Origin: JBBDSJ01 sp040905025
Lineage (GTDB): Bacteria > Pseudomonadota > Gammaproteobacteria > Methylohalomonadales > Methylohalomonadaceae
Direction of reading: 5' to 3'
NCBI GenBank assembly: GCA_040905025.1
Contig: JBBDSJ010000022.1
Coordinates: 1-54,803, forward strand
DNA length: 54,803 bases
Part shown: piece after piece, positions 1-8,543 of the stretch
How positions within the stretch are numbered: the stretch's first letter is position 1
How the letters are laid out: every line of letters starts with the position of its first letter
Position numbers and translations under genes: made by a program
Notes under the pieces: model-generated
What the model saw: only the letters and a program-made list of their open reading frames with translations
The model's database searches: none
Told to the model about the DNA's origin: nothing

Positions 1-1
1 C

Positions 2-3000
2 AAAAGACTCTGCAAAAGCGGGTTGTTTCTCGGCCTGTATTTCAGCCTGAGCGCGGTGCCTCTGGTCTATGCACCGCAGTCAAACGCCAACATTTCCAAC
101 AGGAATATGACGGATTTCGTATCCGCACCGATCCTGACAGTACGGTCGGCGATCCCGCAGGTGATGTTTGTCATGGGCAAGGACCACCAGTACTGGCTCA
201 AGGCCTACAACGATTTCACCGACCTTGATGGTGACGGCGAGATCGACACAACCTACAAGCACGATTTCGAGTATTACGGTTACTTTGACCCGGAGAAATG
301 CTACAGCTATGTCAAGGAAGGCATTTCGGGCTCCGGGCAGGTCGAATTTTTCAAGCCGATGGCTTTCACCCCTGATCGGTATTGCGATAACGTGGCCGGC
401 GAATGGAGCGGAAGTTTCCTGAACTGGGCGGCCATGACCCGCATGGATATCGTCCGTCGCATTATGTTCGGTGGCAAGCGGCTGGAGGACGGAAGTGATT
501 TCACGTTTTTGCAGCGTGCGTATCTGCCCTCGGATTCCCATTCATTCGCAAAGTATTACACCGGTGACGACATTCACAAGCTGACACCTTTTACCGGTAT
601 AGACACCGCCCTGGATGGAACCATTGGTGATCGCGATCGCGGAATCACTATCTGCAACATCACACAACCACGCAGTTCCGGCAAGTCGGACAGTATCAGC
701 CTGAACACGAACAACAATCCACCGCTGATACGGGTGGCCGAAGGTAATTATTCTCTTTGGGCTACCAGCGAACGCTGGAACTGTCGCTGGTCAGAAGAGA
801 GGAACAACACACTTGGCAACGGTCCCGGCAGCAATGGTAATGATTTTGCTGTCACCGGTATTCCGGCCCATGATGATAATCCATCAGAATCGGGCGATGG
901 CCTGGCATCGAGTGGATTCGGCCCGAATTACAATGTCTACATACAGGCCTGTGTCGACGGTCTGATCAATGCCGAGAATAATGAGAACTGCCGCCAGTAT
1001 CCGAATGGCAATTATAAACCGGCAGGATTAATCCAGGTCTATGGTGAAGAAGAGCTGATTCATTTCGGAATGATGCAGGGGTCCTATGAAAAGAACCTTT
1101 CCGGCGGCGTCCTTCGGAAAAACATCGGCAATCTTGCTGATGAAATCAATATTGATACCGACGGGACACTGAAAGCGGATCCGAACTCAGCAGTTCCGTC
1201 CGTCGGTATGACACGCGCTTTGGATGTTATCCGTTTATATGGTTACGAGTACAACAGTGGCACCTATTTCGGCAGCAACAGCAGTGACAGTTGCGGCTTT
1301 GGTACCGCATCGTTTGCAGAAGGTACCTGTAACAGCTGGGGTAATCCCATCTCAGAAATTTATATGGAAGCACTGCGCTATTTTGGTGGTCAATCGCCTA
1401 CAGCCGCATTTGAAGCCAACGATAATTCATTTGTCGGTGGCCTGGCGGAAGATGACTGGGAAGACCCGTTAAGCTCCAACAATTATTGCGCTGGCCTGGA
1501 TACGATTGTGTTCAACACCAGCATCAGTTCTTTTGACCAGAACCAGACCGGTGGTATTGCCGACATTGGTGCAGCTTCGCCGGATGCATTGACTGACATT
1601 GTCGCTGCCGGCGAAAACATACTGGGCAATGACTTCTTTATTGGCAGAACACCGGATAGTGCCGGTGATGACGATGATGGCTTCTGTACCGCCAAAACCG
1701 TCAACTCGCTCGGTAACGTGCGTGGCATTTGTCCGGAAGGTCCGACGGTAGAGGGTGGCTACCACCTGGCCGGCATGGCGCACTATGCCAAGACCAATGA
1801 TATCCGCCCGGATCTGGAAGGCACGCAAACGGTCAATACCTACGCCGTGCAGTTGGCGACCAATGTCCCGAGTATCGAGGCGCTGCTGGATCCAACCGAT
1901 CCTGATGGCGACAAGGTTATTATTCTACCGGCCTACCGGCGTCTGACCAACCAGAGTGCCGGTACAATTGTTGATTTCAGAATTGTAGATCCACAAACGG
2001 AAGTTAATCCGGCAACTGGCACCATCATGACGGCTTTCCCAGATACCGATAACCAGCGTATTGAGATCGGTGATCCTCAACCCGGCAGTGGTGTTTATGA
2101 TGCCAAGTTTTATGTCAACTGGGAAGACAACGAGGCCGGTGGTGACTATGATGCGGATTTGTTCGGATTGATTGGTTACCGGCTTGATACCAATAATAAC
2201 ACCATCACCATAGTCACTGATGCGGTGGCCGAGTCGACCAGTGGTGGGCAATTGTTCGGTTTTATCATCAATGGCACTACTCAGGATGCCTTCCATGCAT
2301 TCTCCGGTATTGAAGGTGCGAATTCACCGGATACATTCCCGGCGGTAGGTGGCAGACCCGCAGTTTCCGGCTGTAGTAACTGCCGGCCTTCGGTCGCCGG
2401 TGGTAGCAATGGTACTGGTCAATACGGTGTGCAAAGGCATACGTTTGACATTGATTTGACCGCCGCCGCCGAATTGCTGGAAAACCCGTTGTACTACGCG
2501 GCCAAATGGGGTGGCTTTGAGGACGTCAACAACAACGGCATCCCGGATCTGGATGAAGAGTGGGATACCCGTGACGCTGACGGTCAGGCCAATCCCGATG
2601 GCGTACCGGACAACTATTTCTTTGTCAGCAACCCGGCACAACTGGAAGATTCACTCCGCCGGATTTTTGATGAGATTCTTGAGCGCGTATCTTCCGGTAC
2701 GGCCGCTGCAGTTGTGGCTAACGAACAAGCCGGTGTCGGTGCGGTATATCAGGCACTGTTCGACCCGTTAAAATCAGATAACTTTGGCAATGAAGTCAAA
2801 TGGTTTGGTACATTGCAGTCATTGTTTATTGACAGTGCCGGCCTGATCCGTGAAGACGGCAACGCCAACGGCACACTCGACAGTTATCAGGTAGATAAAG
2901 TCGTCGAGATTTTCTTTGATGAATCGGATCAAACGACGAAAGTACGCCGGTTCAATAGCAGCGAAGAGGATGTTTTTGTGTCCTCCGGCAGTTTTGATGT

Positions 3001-5119
3001 GGCTCTGGAAGATCTCAAACCTATCTGGAATGCCCGCAAAACGCTGGCGGATCTGTCTGATGTCAGTACGCAACGTACTTATACTGATCCGGCAAATAAT
3101 GGTCGTCACATTCTGACATGGCTGGACGGTAATCTTGATGGCTTGATTGATGATGGCGAAGTCACATCATTTCACCCGGATCAAATCAACAATAATAACT
3201 ATGGCTGGCTGGACCTGGACACTCTTGCTGAGGCCCAGGATCTGATCCGCTATATTCGTGGTGAGGAAATTGCCGGCACGCGTAGTCGCACGCTGGATTT
3301 CGAGGGTGACGGCACGACGCAGGTCATGCGTCTGGGTGATATTGTCAACTCAACCCCGACACCGGTGGCCGCTCCGGCTGAAGCCTTTGACTTGCTTGCC
3401 GGAGATGCCAGCTATGCGACTTTTCGCAGTCAGTATGCCAATCGCCGCCAGGTCGTTTATACCGGTGCCAACGATGGCATGCTGCATGCTTTTAACGCGG
3501 GGTTCTTCGATGTATCCAATCTGGAATTCAGCACGACACCTGTGGACGGCAGTAGTGCGACCGCACATCCACTCGGCTCGGAGTTGTGGGCTTATGTACC
3601 CAAGAACCTGTTGCCACATCTGCAATGGCTACCCAAGACAGAGTCCGATCCAAATGGCCAGGAATATGAGCATGTCTATTATGTAGACGGCCAGCCGCGC
3701 GTCTTCGATGCGCGTATTTTCCCGACTTCTGCCACGCATCCCGGTGGCTGGGGCACAGTGCTGGTCGTCGGTTTCCGTTTGGGTGGCGGTACTGACGTGG
3801 GCACATCCAACGGCATTGAAGTGTTACCTGACCCGGCTGAGACCGATACGGTGCAAACAAAATCAGCCTACGTGGTCATGGATATTACCAATCCGGAACA
3901 GCCGCCAAAAGTGCTGGCTGAACTGACACCGCCGAACCTGCAATTCACCACGTCTTTTCCGACCGTTGCGCTGATCGGCAGCCCGACCGGCACCAAGGAT
4001 ACGGACAACTGGTACCTGATTTTCGGTTCCGGGCCCAACAATCTCGGCACTATCACCAGCAGTCAGCGTGCCCGACTTTATGCCTATGATCTTGAGCGGC
4101 TGGGCGCAGGTGCTGCAGACAATGGCGTAGTCACTGCGGGTGACTTCACCGCAGATGGACTGGATCTGGGTGTGCAAGCCGACGGCCAGTTTGTCGGTAA
4201 TCCCGTGACCTCCGATTTTGATATCGATATGCGCGCCGAAGCCATGTATTTCGGTACTATCGGTGATGTCGATGCGGATGAAGGCAAATTATGGCGCATG
4301 GCAATTGCGGAAAATGGCAGCCCGGCTGACTGGGGCTCGCCTCATATTCTGCTGAATACGGATCAGCCTTTTCTGGCACAACCCTCACTGACTATTGATG
4401 AGTTCAGTCAGGAATGGATTATCGCCAGCACCGGACGCTTTTTCTCCAACCCGGACAAGGCCAGCACCAGCCAGCAGACTCTGTATGGATTCAAGGAACC
4501 CAACGACCTCAGTGATGCCACCAGCAACATTGCAGTTGATCCTGCCAATCTGTTAGATGTCAGTGACGCGGTAGTTTTCACAGATGGCAATGTGGACAGT
4601 GATGGTGATGGTACAAATGACATGACTTTTGACGAGCTGGAGCAATGCACCACCGGCCAGACAACATGTGATGGCAACATTTATCAGGGTTGGAAACGTG
4701 ATTATGTAGCGAACAGTCTTGATCCATCACAACGCAGCATTAACAGGTCAGCGGTTTTGGGGGGCATTGTATTCAATACTGCATTTACTCCGACTGAAGA
4801 CCTTTGTGGTGCTGAAGGTACCAGTATATTGCTGGGTCTGGCATTCAACACCGGTACAACCATACCTGAAGGTGTTTTCGGTACAGAAGCATGCTCGACT
4901 TGCCCAGACGGGGTATTCGAGTCCAAGGGCGAAATCAGTCTGGGCTTCGGCCTCGCCTCATCACCAAGCATCCATGTTGGCAAGCCCGGTCAGGACGACC
5001 TGCCCGGCAAGGTCACCGTGGTTATCCAGAAATCAACCGGTGAAATTTCATCGGATGAGGCCCAGACCAGCGGCGGCCTGCGCAGTGGCGAGATATCCTG
5101 GCGCGAATTTATAGATTAA
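2..5119 (+). CDS. pilY1: Type IV pilus tip/assembly protein PilY1 (5' end outside window)
   Basis: Large secreted protein of the type IV pilus machinery, which in the family sits at the pilus tip or cell surface and acts in adhesion, calcium-dependent extension/retraction and mechanosensing. The frame is open to the window edge and the first visible residues (KRLCKSG, then a hydrophobic stretch ending in VYA) form a signal peptide, so the true start lies just upstream; a TTG at 23 is probably internal. About 1,700 residues are visible. The N-terminal part has the family's DxDxDG-containing segment near residue 70. Aspartate-rich loops near residues 835-865 and around 1530 could bind calcium. 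The C-terminal PilY1 beta-propeller begins near residue 1110, with the family's GDIVNSTP and YTGANDGMLHAFN segments. It stands upstream of pilE and ispH, exactly as in Pseudomonas, which supports the assignment. Confidence 0.93.
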   Translation, partial: KRLCKSGLFLGLYFSLSAVPLVYAPQSNANISNRNMTDFVSAPILTVRSAIPQVMFVMGKDHQYWLKAYNDFTDLDGDGEIDTTYKHDFEYYGYFDPEKCYSYVKEGISGSGQVEFFKPMAFTPDRYCDNVAGEWSGSFLNWAAMTRMDIVRRIMFGGKRLEDGSDFTFLQRAYLPSDSHSFAKYYTGDDIHKLTPFTGIDTALDGTIGDRDRGITICNITQPRSSGKSDSISLNTNNNPPLIRVAEGNYSLWATSERWNCRWSEERNNTLGNGPGSNGNDFAVTGIPAHDDNPSESGDGLASSGFGPNYNVYIQACVDGLINAENNENCRQYPNGNYKPAGLIQVYGEEELIHFGMMQGSYEKNLSGGVLRKNIGNLADEINIDTDGTLKADPNSAVPSVGMTRALDVIRLYGYEYNSGTYFGSNSSDSCGFGTASFAEGTCNSWGNPISEIYMEALRYFGGQSPTAAFEANDNSFVGGLAEDDWEDPLSSNNYCAGLDTIVFNTSISSFDQNQTGGIADIGAASPDALTDIVAAGENILGNDFFIGRTPDSAGDDDDGFCTAKTVNSLGNVRGICPEGPTVEGGYHLAGMAHYAKTNDIRPDLEGTQTVNTYAVQLATNVPSIEALLDPTDPDGDKVIILPAYRRLTNQSAGTIVDFRIVDPQTEVNPATGTIMTAFPDTDNQRIEIGDPQPGSGVYDAKFYVNWEDNEAGGDYDADLFGLIGYRLDTNNNTITIVTDAVAESTSGGQLFGFIINGTTQDAFHAFSGIEGANSPDTFPAVGGRPAVSGCSNCRPSVAGGSNGTGQYGVQRHTFDIDLTAAAELLENPLYYAAKWGGFEDVNNNGIPDLDEEWDTRDADGQANPDGVPDNYFFVSNPAQLEDSLRRIFDEILERVSSGTAAAVVANEQAGVGAVYQALFDPLKSDNFGNEVKWFGTLQSLFIDSAGLIREDGNANGTLDSYQVDKVVEIFFDESDQTTKVRRFNSSEEDVFVSSGSFDVALEDLKPIWNARKTLADLSDVSTQRTYTDPANNGRHILTWLDGNLDGLIDDGEVTSFHPDQINNNNYGWLDLDTLAEAQDLIRYIRGEEIAGTRSRTLDFEGDGTTQVMRLGDIVNSTPTPVAAPAEAFDLLAGDASYATFRSQYANRRQVVYTGANDGMLHAFNAGFFDVSNLEFSTTPVDGSSATAHPLGSELWAYVPKNLLPHLQWLPKTESDPNGQEYEHVYYVDGQPRVFDARIFPTSATHPGGWGTVLVVGFRLGGGTDVGTSNGIEVLPDPAETDTVQTKSAYVVMDITNPEQPPKVLAELTPPNLQFTTSFPTVALIGSPTGTKDTDNWYLIFGSGPNNLGTITSSQRARLYAYDLERLGAGAADNGVVTAGDFTADGLDLGVQADGQFVGNPVTSDFDIDMRAEAMYFGTIGDVDADEGKLWRMAIAENGSPADWGSPHILLNTDQPFLAQPSLTIDEFSQEWIIASTGRFFSNPDKASTSQQTLYGFKEPNDLSDATSNIAVDPANLLDVSDAVVFTDGNVDSDGDGTNDMTFDELEQCTTGQTTCDGNIYQGWKRDYVANSLDPSQRSINRSAVLGGIVFNTAFTPTEDLCGAEGTSILLGLAFNTGTTIPEGVFGTEACSTCPDGVFESKGEISLGFGLASSPSIHVGKPGQDDLPGKVTVVIQKSTGEISSDEAQTSGGLRSGEISWREFID

Positions 5120-5310
5120 GGAACCTTGGTAAATTCAGAGGTTCCTGCAGTACACGGATGTACTGCCATTTTTCAATCACTAAAATGATTGAAAAATGTA
5201 GAAAATCGAAAATCATAATTTTCGATTTTCGTGCTCTGAGGAGTGGCACATGGATGTGCCGCTTACGAAGCCAAGGATGTAGTATTCATGGATGAATTAT
5301 TCAGAGCTTC
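5120..5310. repeat. Nested-hairpin intergenic repeat, copy A
   Basis: The gap between pilY1 and pilE is filled by consecutive inverted repeats. Visible hairpins are: arms 5147-5154/5159-5166 with loop CGGA; arms 5168-5179/5186-5197; arms 5201-5213/5218-5230; arms 5245-5250/5255-5260 with loop TGGA; arms 5284-5288/5293-5297 with loop TGGA. An outer pair GCTCTGA (5232-5238) and TCAGAGC (5301-5307) encloses the last two. A closely similar element lies at 6487-6680. No ORF is apparent. It could be a mobile palindromic repeat, a structured RNA, or both. Confidence 0.85.
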
Positions 5311-5364
5311 CTTAATCGGATCGATAGTCTATATTTCATTATTTGATAAACTAAGGTTATAACC

Positions 5365-5799
5365 ATGCTGATACATATATTAAACCAGGGCCGTCAATCA
5401 GGTTCCGTACGACCGGTGATGGGCTTTACATTGATTGAACTGATGATCGCCATCGCTATTGTAGGTATATTATCTGCAATTGCATTTCCTGCATATAATA
5501 ACTACGCCAACCGGGCCAAACGCTCAGATGCCAAAAATGCATTAACCGAGCTCGCTTCAAGACAGGAGCGTTTCTATTTTGACAACAATAGTTACACCAC
5601 TGATCTCGGCGATGATGGCTTGCGCTATGGTACGGAGTCACCAGAAGGCTATTATGATATAACTGTCACTGCAGACGCTTCGAGCTATACCATAACGGCA
5701 ACCCCGACTTCCAGTGATCCGGATTGCGGCACATTAACGCTGAATTCGCGTGGCCAGAAAACCAAATCCGGTACTGCCGAGCTGGATCGTTGCTGGTAA
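5365..5799 (+). CDS. pilE: Type IV pilin PilE (minor pilin family)
   Basis: Prepilin of 144 residues. A 20-residue leader ends in glycine and is followed by the class III cleavage/methylation motif: G20 then F21, with the conserved glutamate at E25 (position 5 of the mature protein). The mature N-terminus is the long hydrophobic helix (LIELMIAIAIVGILSA) used for inner-membrane anchoring and filament packing. A C-terminal cysteine pair (about residues 123 and 143) would form the pilin D-loop. In Pseudomonas, PilE at this locus is a minor pilin that works with PilY1 and the fimU-pilVWX set to prime pilus assembly. The ATG at 5365 has AAGG upstream; an internal ATG at 5419 would give an unusually short leader, so the longer start is preferred. 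Confidence 0.93.
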   Translation: MLIHILNQGRQSGSVRPVMGFTLIELMIAIAIVGILSAIAFPAYNNYANRAKRSDAKNALTELASRQERFYFDNNSYTTDLGDDGLRYGTESPEGYYDITVTADASSYTITATPTSSDPDCGTLTLNSRGQKTKSGTAELDRCW

Positions 5800-6251
5800 T
5801 GAAAGCAAGCCTACTCAATACAATACTGTTGGCGGTGTTATCGCTGTCGGCGTCAGCTGTTTCTGCCGAAATCTATAAATGGACCGATGAAGACGGGGTC
5901 ACCCACTATGGCCAGAAACCTCCCGCTGAACAGGCAGCAGAAAGTTTCAGATTGCCTTCTTCAGTCTCTTCTCAATCACAGCCAGCGGATGAATCAGAAG
6001 CTGCTGAAGAGCTGAAAGAATCGGAAGACACATCAGGCCAGACTGAAGCTGAAAAGCGCGTCAACAAGCAAAAAGAAATCCAGGCCAAAAAACAGAATTG
6101 CGAAAATGCACGCAAAGCGCTGGAAAATCTGAAAAACCGGCCACGTATTCAATATATCAATGATGAGGGCGAACGCGCTTTCTTTACGGATGAAGAACGT
6201 CAGAAGCGAATTAACGAAGCGCAGGACATTGCCAATCGCAATTGCAGTTAG
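5799..6251 (+). CDS. DUF4124 domain-containing secreted protein
   Basis: Protein of 150 residues with a signal peptide (MKASLLNTILLAVL, cleaved near AVSA/E) followed directly by a DUF4124 domain, recognisable from the EIYKWTDEDGVTHYGQKPP segment. A glutamate/lysine-rich, probably coiled-coil region follows, with cysteines near residues 108 and 149. The chosen ATG overlaps the pilE stop (TAATG), so the two are very likely cotranscribed and translationally coupled; a longer frame open from 5724 would overlap pilE and lose the signal peptide. DUF4124 proteins are widespread periplasmic proteins of gammaproteobacteria with no settled biochemical function. Position suggests a link with pili, which is inference. 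Confidence 0.85.
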   Translation: MKASLLNTILLAVLSLSASAVSAEIYKWTDEDGVTHYGQKPPAEQAAESFRLPSSVSSQSQPADESEAAEELKESEDTSGQTEAEKRVNKQKEIQAKKQNCENARKALENLKNRPRIQYINDEGERAFFTDEERQKRINEAQDIANRNCS

Positions 6252-6255
6252 AAGT

Positions 6256-6436
6256 GGTCTCAAAATACTGCGCCTTCTCCCTTCCAGGGGGAAAAGTTAG
6301 AGCTTGTCCCGGCAGGGTGTAAGCCGGGAATGGGGGTGAATTTATAACACTTGGTTTCTCGATAAAGCGTTACCCCTCCCCCTGACCCCCTCCCCGAAGG
6401 GGCGGGGGATTATATTTTTGAGATCGTTTCTAGTTA
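6256..6436. repeat. G/C-run intergenic repeat (GGTCTC...TTCTAGTTA), long copy
   Basis: Non-coding stretch of C-rich and G-rich runs that can fold back (CCCCTCCCC against GGGGCGGGG around 6373-6412). It begins with GGTCTCAAAA and ends with TTCTAGTTA. A shorter relative at 53401-53479 begins with GGTCTCGAAA and ends with the same TTCTAGTTA, so these look like the termini of a dispersed, non-autonomous element. No terminal target duplication could be established by eye. Confidence 0.6.
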
Positions 6437-6486
6437 ATACCCCAACTAATATCTGATTAATGCCGGCTGCGGATTCAGCCAGCCGG

Positions 6487-6680
6487 TTAAGGAACCTCTG
6501 ATTTATTACATCCTTGGTTACGTAAATGGTGCATCCATGCACACTGCCCAGAGGTTCCTGCAGTACACGGAAGTACTGCCTTTTCCAATCACTTAAGTGA
6601 TTGGAAAAGAAGAAAATCGAAAATCACATTTTTCGATTTTCGTGCTCTGATAATTCATGGATGAATTAATCAGAGCTTGC
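6487..6680. repeat. Nested-hairpin intergenic repeat, copy B
   Basis: Second copy of the element at 5120-5310, lying just before the 3' end of ispH. It shares the AGAGGTTCCTGCAGTACACGG segment in the same orientation. Hairpins: GTGCA/TGCAC (6529-6542, loop TCCA); GCAGTAC/GTACTGC (6560-6579); a perfect 28-base palindrome (6581-6608) containing CACTTAAGTG; arms 6612-6623/6630-6641; and a long stem from GCTCTGAT (6644) to ATCAGAGC (6676) closed by a TGGA tetraloop at 6658-6661. Arm changes are often compensated between copies, which suggests selection on structure or frequent recombination. Confidence 0.85.
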
Positions 6681-6688
6681 TTAAATAT

Positions 6689-7678
6689 TCAGGAGGCCTG
6701 TTGTATATCCAGTTCGCGCGGCAATGAGAAGGTTACATTTTCCTGCTTGCCGGAGATTTCATTCACGACTTTCGCGCCACTTGCCTGCAACTGTTTGACT
6801 ACCTGCTCCACCAGCACTTCCGGTGCTGACGCGCCCGCCGTAATACCAATATTCAGCTTGCTGTCGAGCCAAGCTTGCTGGATTTGATCAGCGCTATCGA
6901 TTAAATAAGCCGGAATACCAAACTTCTGTGAGATTTCTTTCAGCCGGGTGGAATTGGAGCTGTTCGGTGAACCCACAACGATAACCAGATCGCACTGCTG
7001 GGTCAGTTTCTTGACCGCATCCTGACGATTCTGTGTGGCATAGCAGATATCATCTTTCTTCGGCCCGACAATTTTCGGAAAGCGTTTGCGCAGTGCCGCG
7101 ATGACTTCAGCGGTATCATCCATCGACAAGGTCGTTTGGGTGACATAGGCGAGGAATTCAGGATTCTTGACGTCCATCTGCCAGACATCATCAACGGATT
7201 CGACCAGAAAAATACCGCCCTTACCATCATGACGGCGGTATTGCCCCAGCGTACCCTCAACTTCCGGATGACCGGCATGGCCAATCAGAATACATTCACG
7301 GCCTTCATCCTGATAGCGGCCGACTTCCATATGCACCTTGGTTACCAACGGGCAGATCGCATCGAAGACACGCAAGCTGCGGCGTGCGGCTTCTTCGCGT
7401 ACAGCCTTGGAGACGCCATGCGCACTGAAAATGACGACGGCATCATCCGGCACTTCATCGAGCTCCTCGACAAATACCGCGCCTTTCTGGCGCAGACCGT
7501 CAACAACATATTTGTTATGCACCACTTCATGACGCACATACACCGGCGCACCAAACAGTTTCAGCGCCCGCTCGACGATTTCAATGGCACGATCGACACC
7601 GGCGCAGAAGCCGCGCGGGTTCGCCAGCAGGATTTGCAGAGGTTGCAGTAATTTTGTTTCTGTTGCTTGCTCAGTCAT
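6689..7678 (-). CDS. ispH: 4-hydroxy-3-methylbut-2-enyl diphosphate reductase
   Basis: Last enzyme of the MEP isoprenoid pathway; reduces HMBPP to isopentenyl and dimethylallyl diphosphate using a [4Fe-4S] cluster. The 329-residue protein has the three cluster cysteines in context: C25 (GFCAGVDRA), C109 (AICPLVTKVH) and C212 (DICYATQNRQ). It also has the substrate-binding HEVVHN and SAHG histidines. It is slightly longer than the E. coli enzyme because of an N-terminal extension of about 13 residues. It lies between the pil genes and lspA as in Pseudomonas, and supplies precursors for the IspB encoded 7 kb away. Confidence 0.97.
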   Translation of the reverse strand: MTEQATETKLLQPLQILLANPRGFCAGVDRAIEIVERALKLFGAPVYVRHEVVHNKYVVDGLRQKGAVFVEELDEVPDDAVVIFSAHGVSKAVREEAARRSLRVFDAICPLVTKVHMEVGRYQDEGRECILIGHAGHPEVEGTLGQYRRHDGKGGIFLVESVDDVWQMDVKNPEFLAYVTQTTLSMDDTAEVIAALRKRFPKIVGPKKDDICYATQNRQDAVKKLTQQCDLVIVVGSPNSSNSTRLKEISQKFGIPAYLIDSADQIQQAWLDSKLNIGITAGASAPEVLVEQVVKQLQASGAKVVNEISGKQENVTFSLPRELDIQQAS

Positions 7679-7804
7679 TTCAGCTCGGCTATTGGGTTGT
7701 CAGGACAATCGACCGGATAATCCGGTCTCAGTTTGCCTAAGTCGTTGATATGAAAACAGTTGGTTGAATGTTGCCCCGCACACTACGGCGCTGCCCGGCG
7801 ACTG

Positions 7805-8326
7805 TCAACCATTGGTGCGATCGGCCGCGTCGGACTGCAGCCAGAGTGCATCAATAATCAACATAATAGCACCAATTGTAATGGCAGAATCGGCCAGATT
7901 GAAGGCCGGGAAGTGCCAGTCGCCGGAATAAAAATCTACAAAATCAATCACGTGACCATACAAAACGCGATCGATCAGATTGCCGATTGCACCACCCAGC
8001 ACCAGCGCCAGCGCCGCACTCAGCCAACGTGCAGCAGCCGGCAGGCGCAGCAACCAGATCAATAATACGGCACTGACCAGCACGGCGAAGACCGCAAAAA
8101 CCCAGCGTTGCCAGCCACCCGCATCACTGAGAAAACTGAAAGCGGCACCCGTGTTGTAGACCAGCGTCATATTCAGCCCCGTACCGCTGACATCCAGCAG
8201 GTTCACCGGCGTATAGAACGCCAGATAATGCTCGGCCAGCAGTTTGGTGAATTGATCCAGCACCACGATACTGGCTGTTAATAACAACCAGGGCCAGGCA
8301 TTGGCAATATTCAGTCGCAGATTCAT
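7805..8326 (-). CDS. lspA: Lipoprotein signal peptidase (signal peptidase II)
   Basis: Inner-membrane aspartyl protease that removes signal peptides from prolipoproteins after lipidation. The 173-residue protein has four hydrophobic segments. The catalytic aspartates are recognisable as D128 (GHVIDFVDF) and D146 (AFNLADSAIT), and the NTGAAFSFL motif is near residue 58. In Pseudomonas and E. coli the gene directly follows ileS. Here the upstream 217 bp hold only repeats, so lspA probably has its own promoter. Confidence 0.96.
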   Translation of the reverse strand: MNLRLNIANAWPWLLLTASIVVLDQFTKLLAEHYLAFYTPVNLLDVSGTGLNMTLVYNTGAAFSFLSDAGGWQRWVFAVFAVLVSAVLLIWLLRLPAAARWLSAALALVLGGAIGNLIDRVLYGHVIDFVDFYSGDWHFPAFNLADSAITIGAIMLIIDALWLQSDAADRTNG

Positions 8327-8346
8327 ATTTTATCTCTGTTGTTTAT

Positions 8347-8500
8347 GCAGCGGAGGAATCTTACTATCGGCGTTAAGATCTTTCGACTCCGCGCTAACGC
8401 GCTCCGCTCAAGATGACATTGGCAATACGCTTCACTCGCTCGGGATGACAAAATTCGATTGTCATTCCGACCGGAGTGCGTAGCACGCAGCGGAGGAATC
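8347..8500. repeat. Dispersed intergenic repeat between lspA and ribF
   Basis: Non-coding segment in the place where ileS is expected. The string GCAGCGGAGGAATC occurs twice (8347-8360 and 8487-8500). Between them are inverted segments, for example GGGATGAC (8440-8447) against GTCATTCC (8461-8468), and the ACTCGCTCGGGATGAC / GTCATTCCGACCGGAG type of sequence typical of short dispersed repeats. No coding potential is visible. Confidence 0.55.
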
Positions 8501-8543
8501 CAGCCTTTAACACGCTCCACTCAAACAGCAACACTGTCAGATT

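Noticed and set aside
5120..6680. CRISPR array reading of the repeated hairpins
   Set aside because: The repeat units are not regularly spaced, spacers are absent and each unit is a different palindrome.
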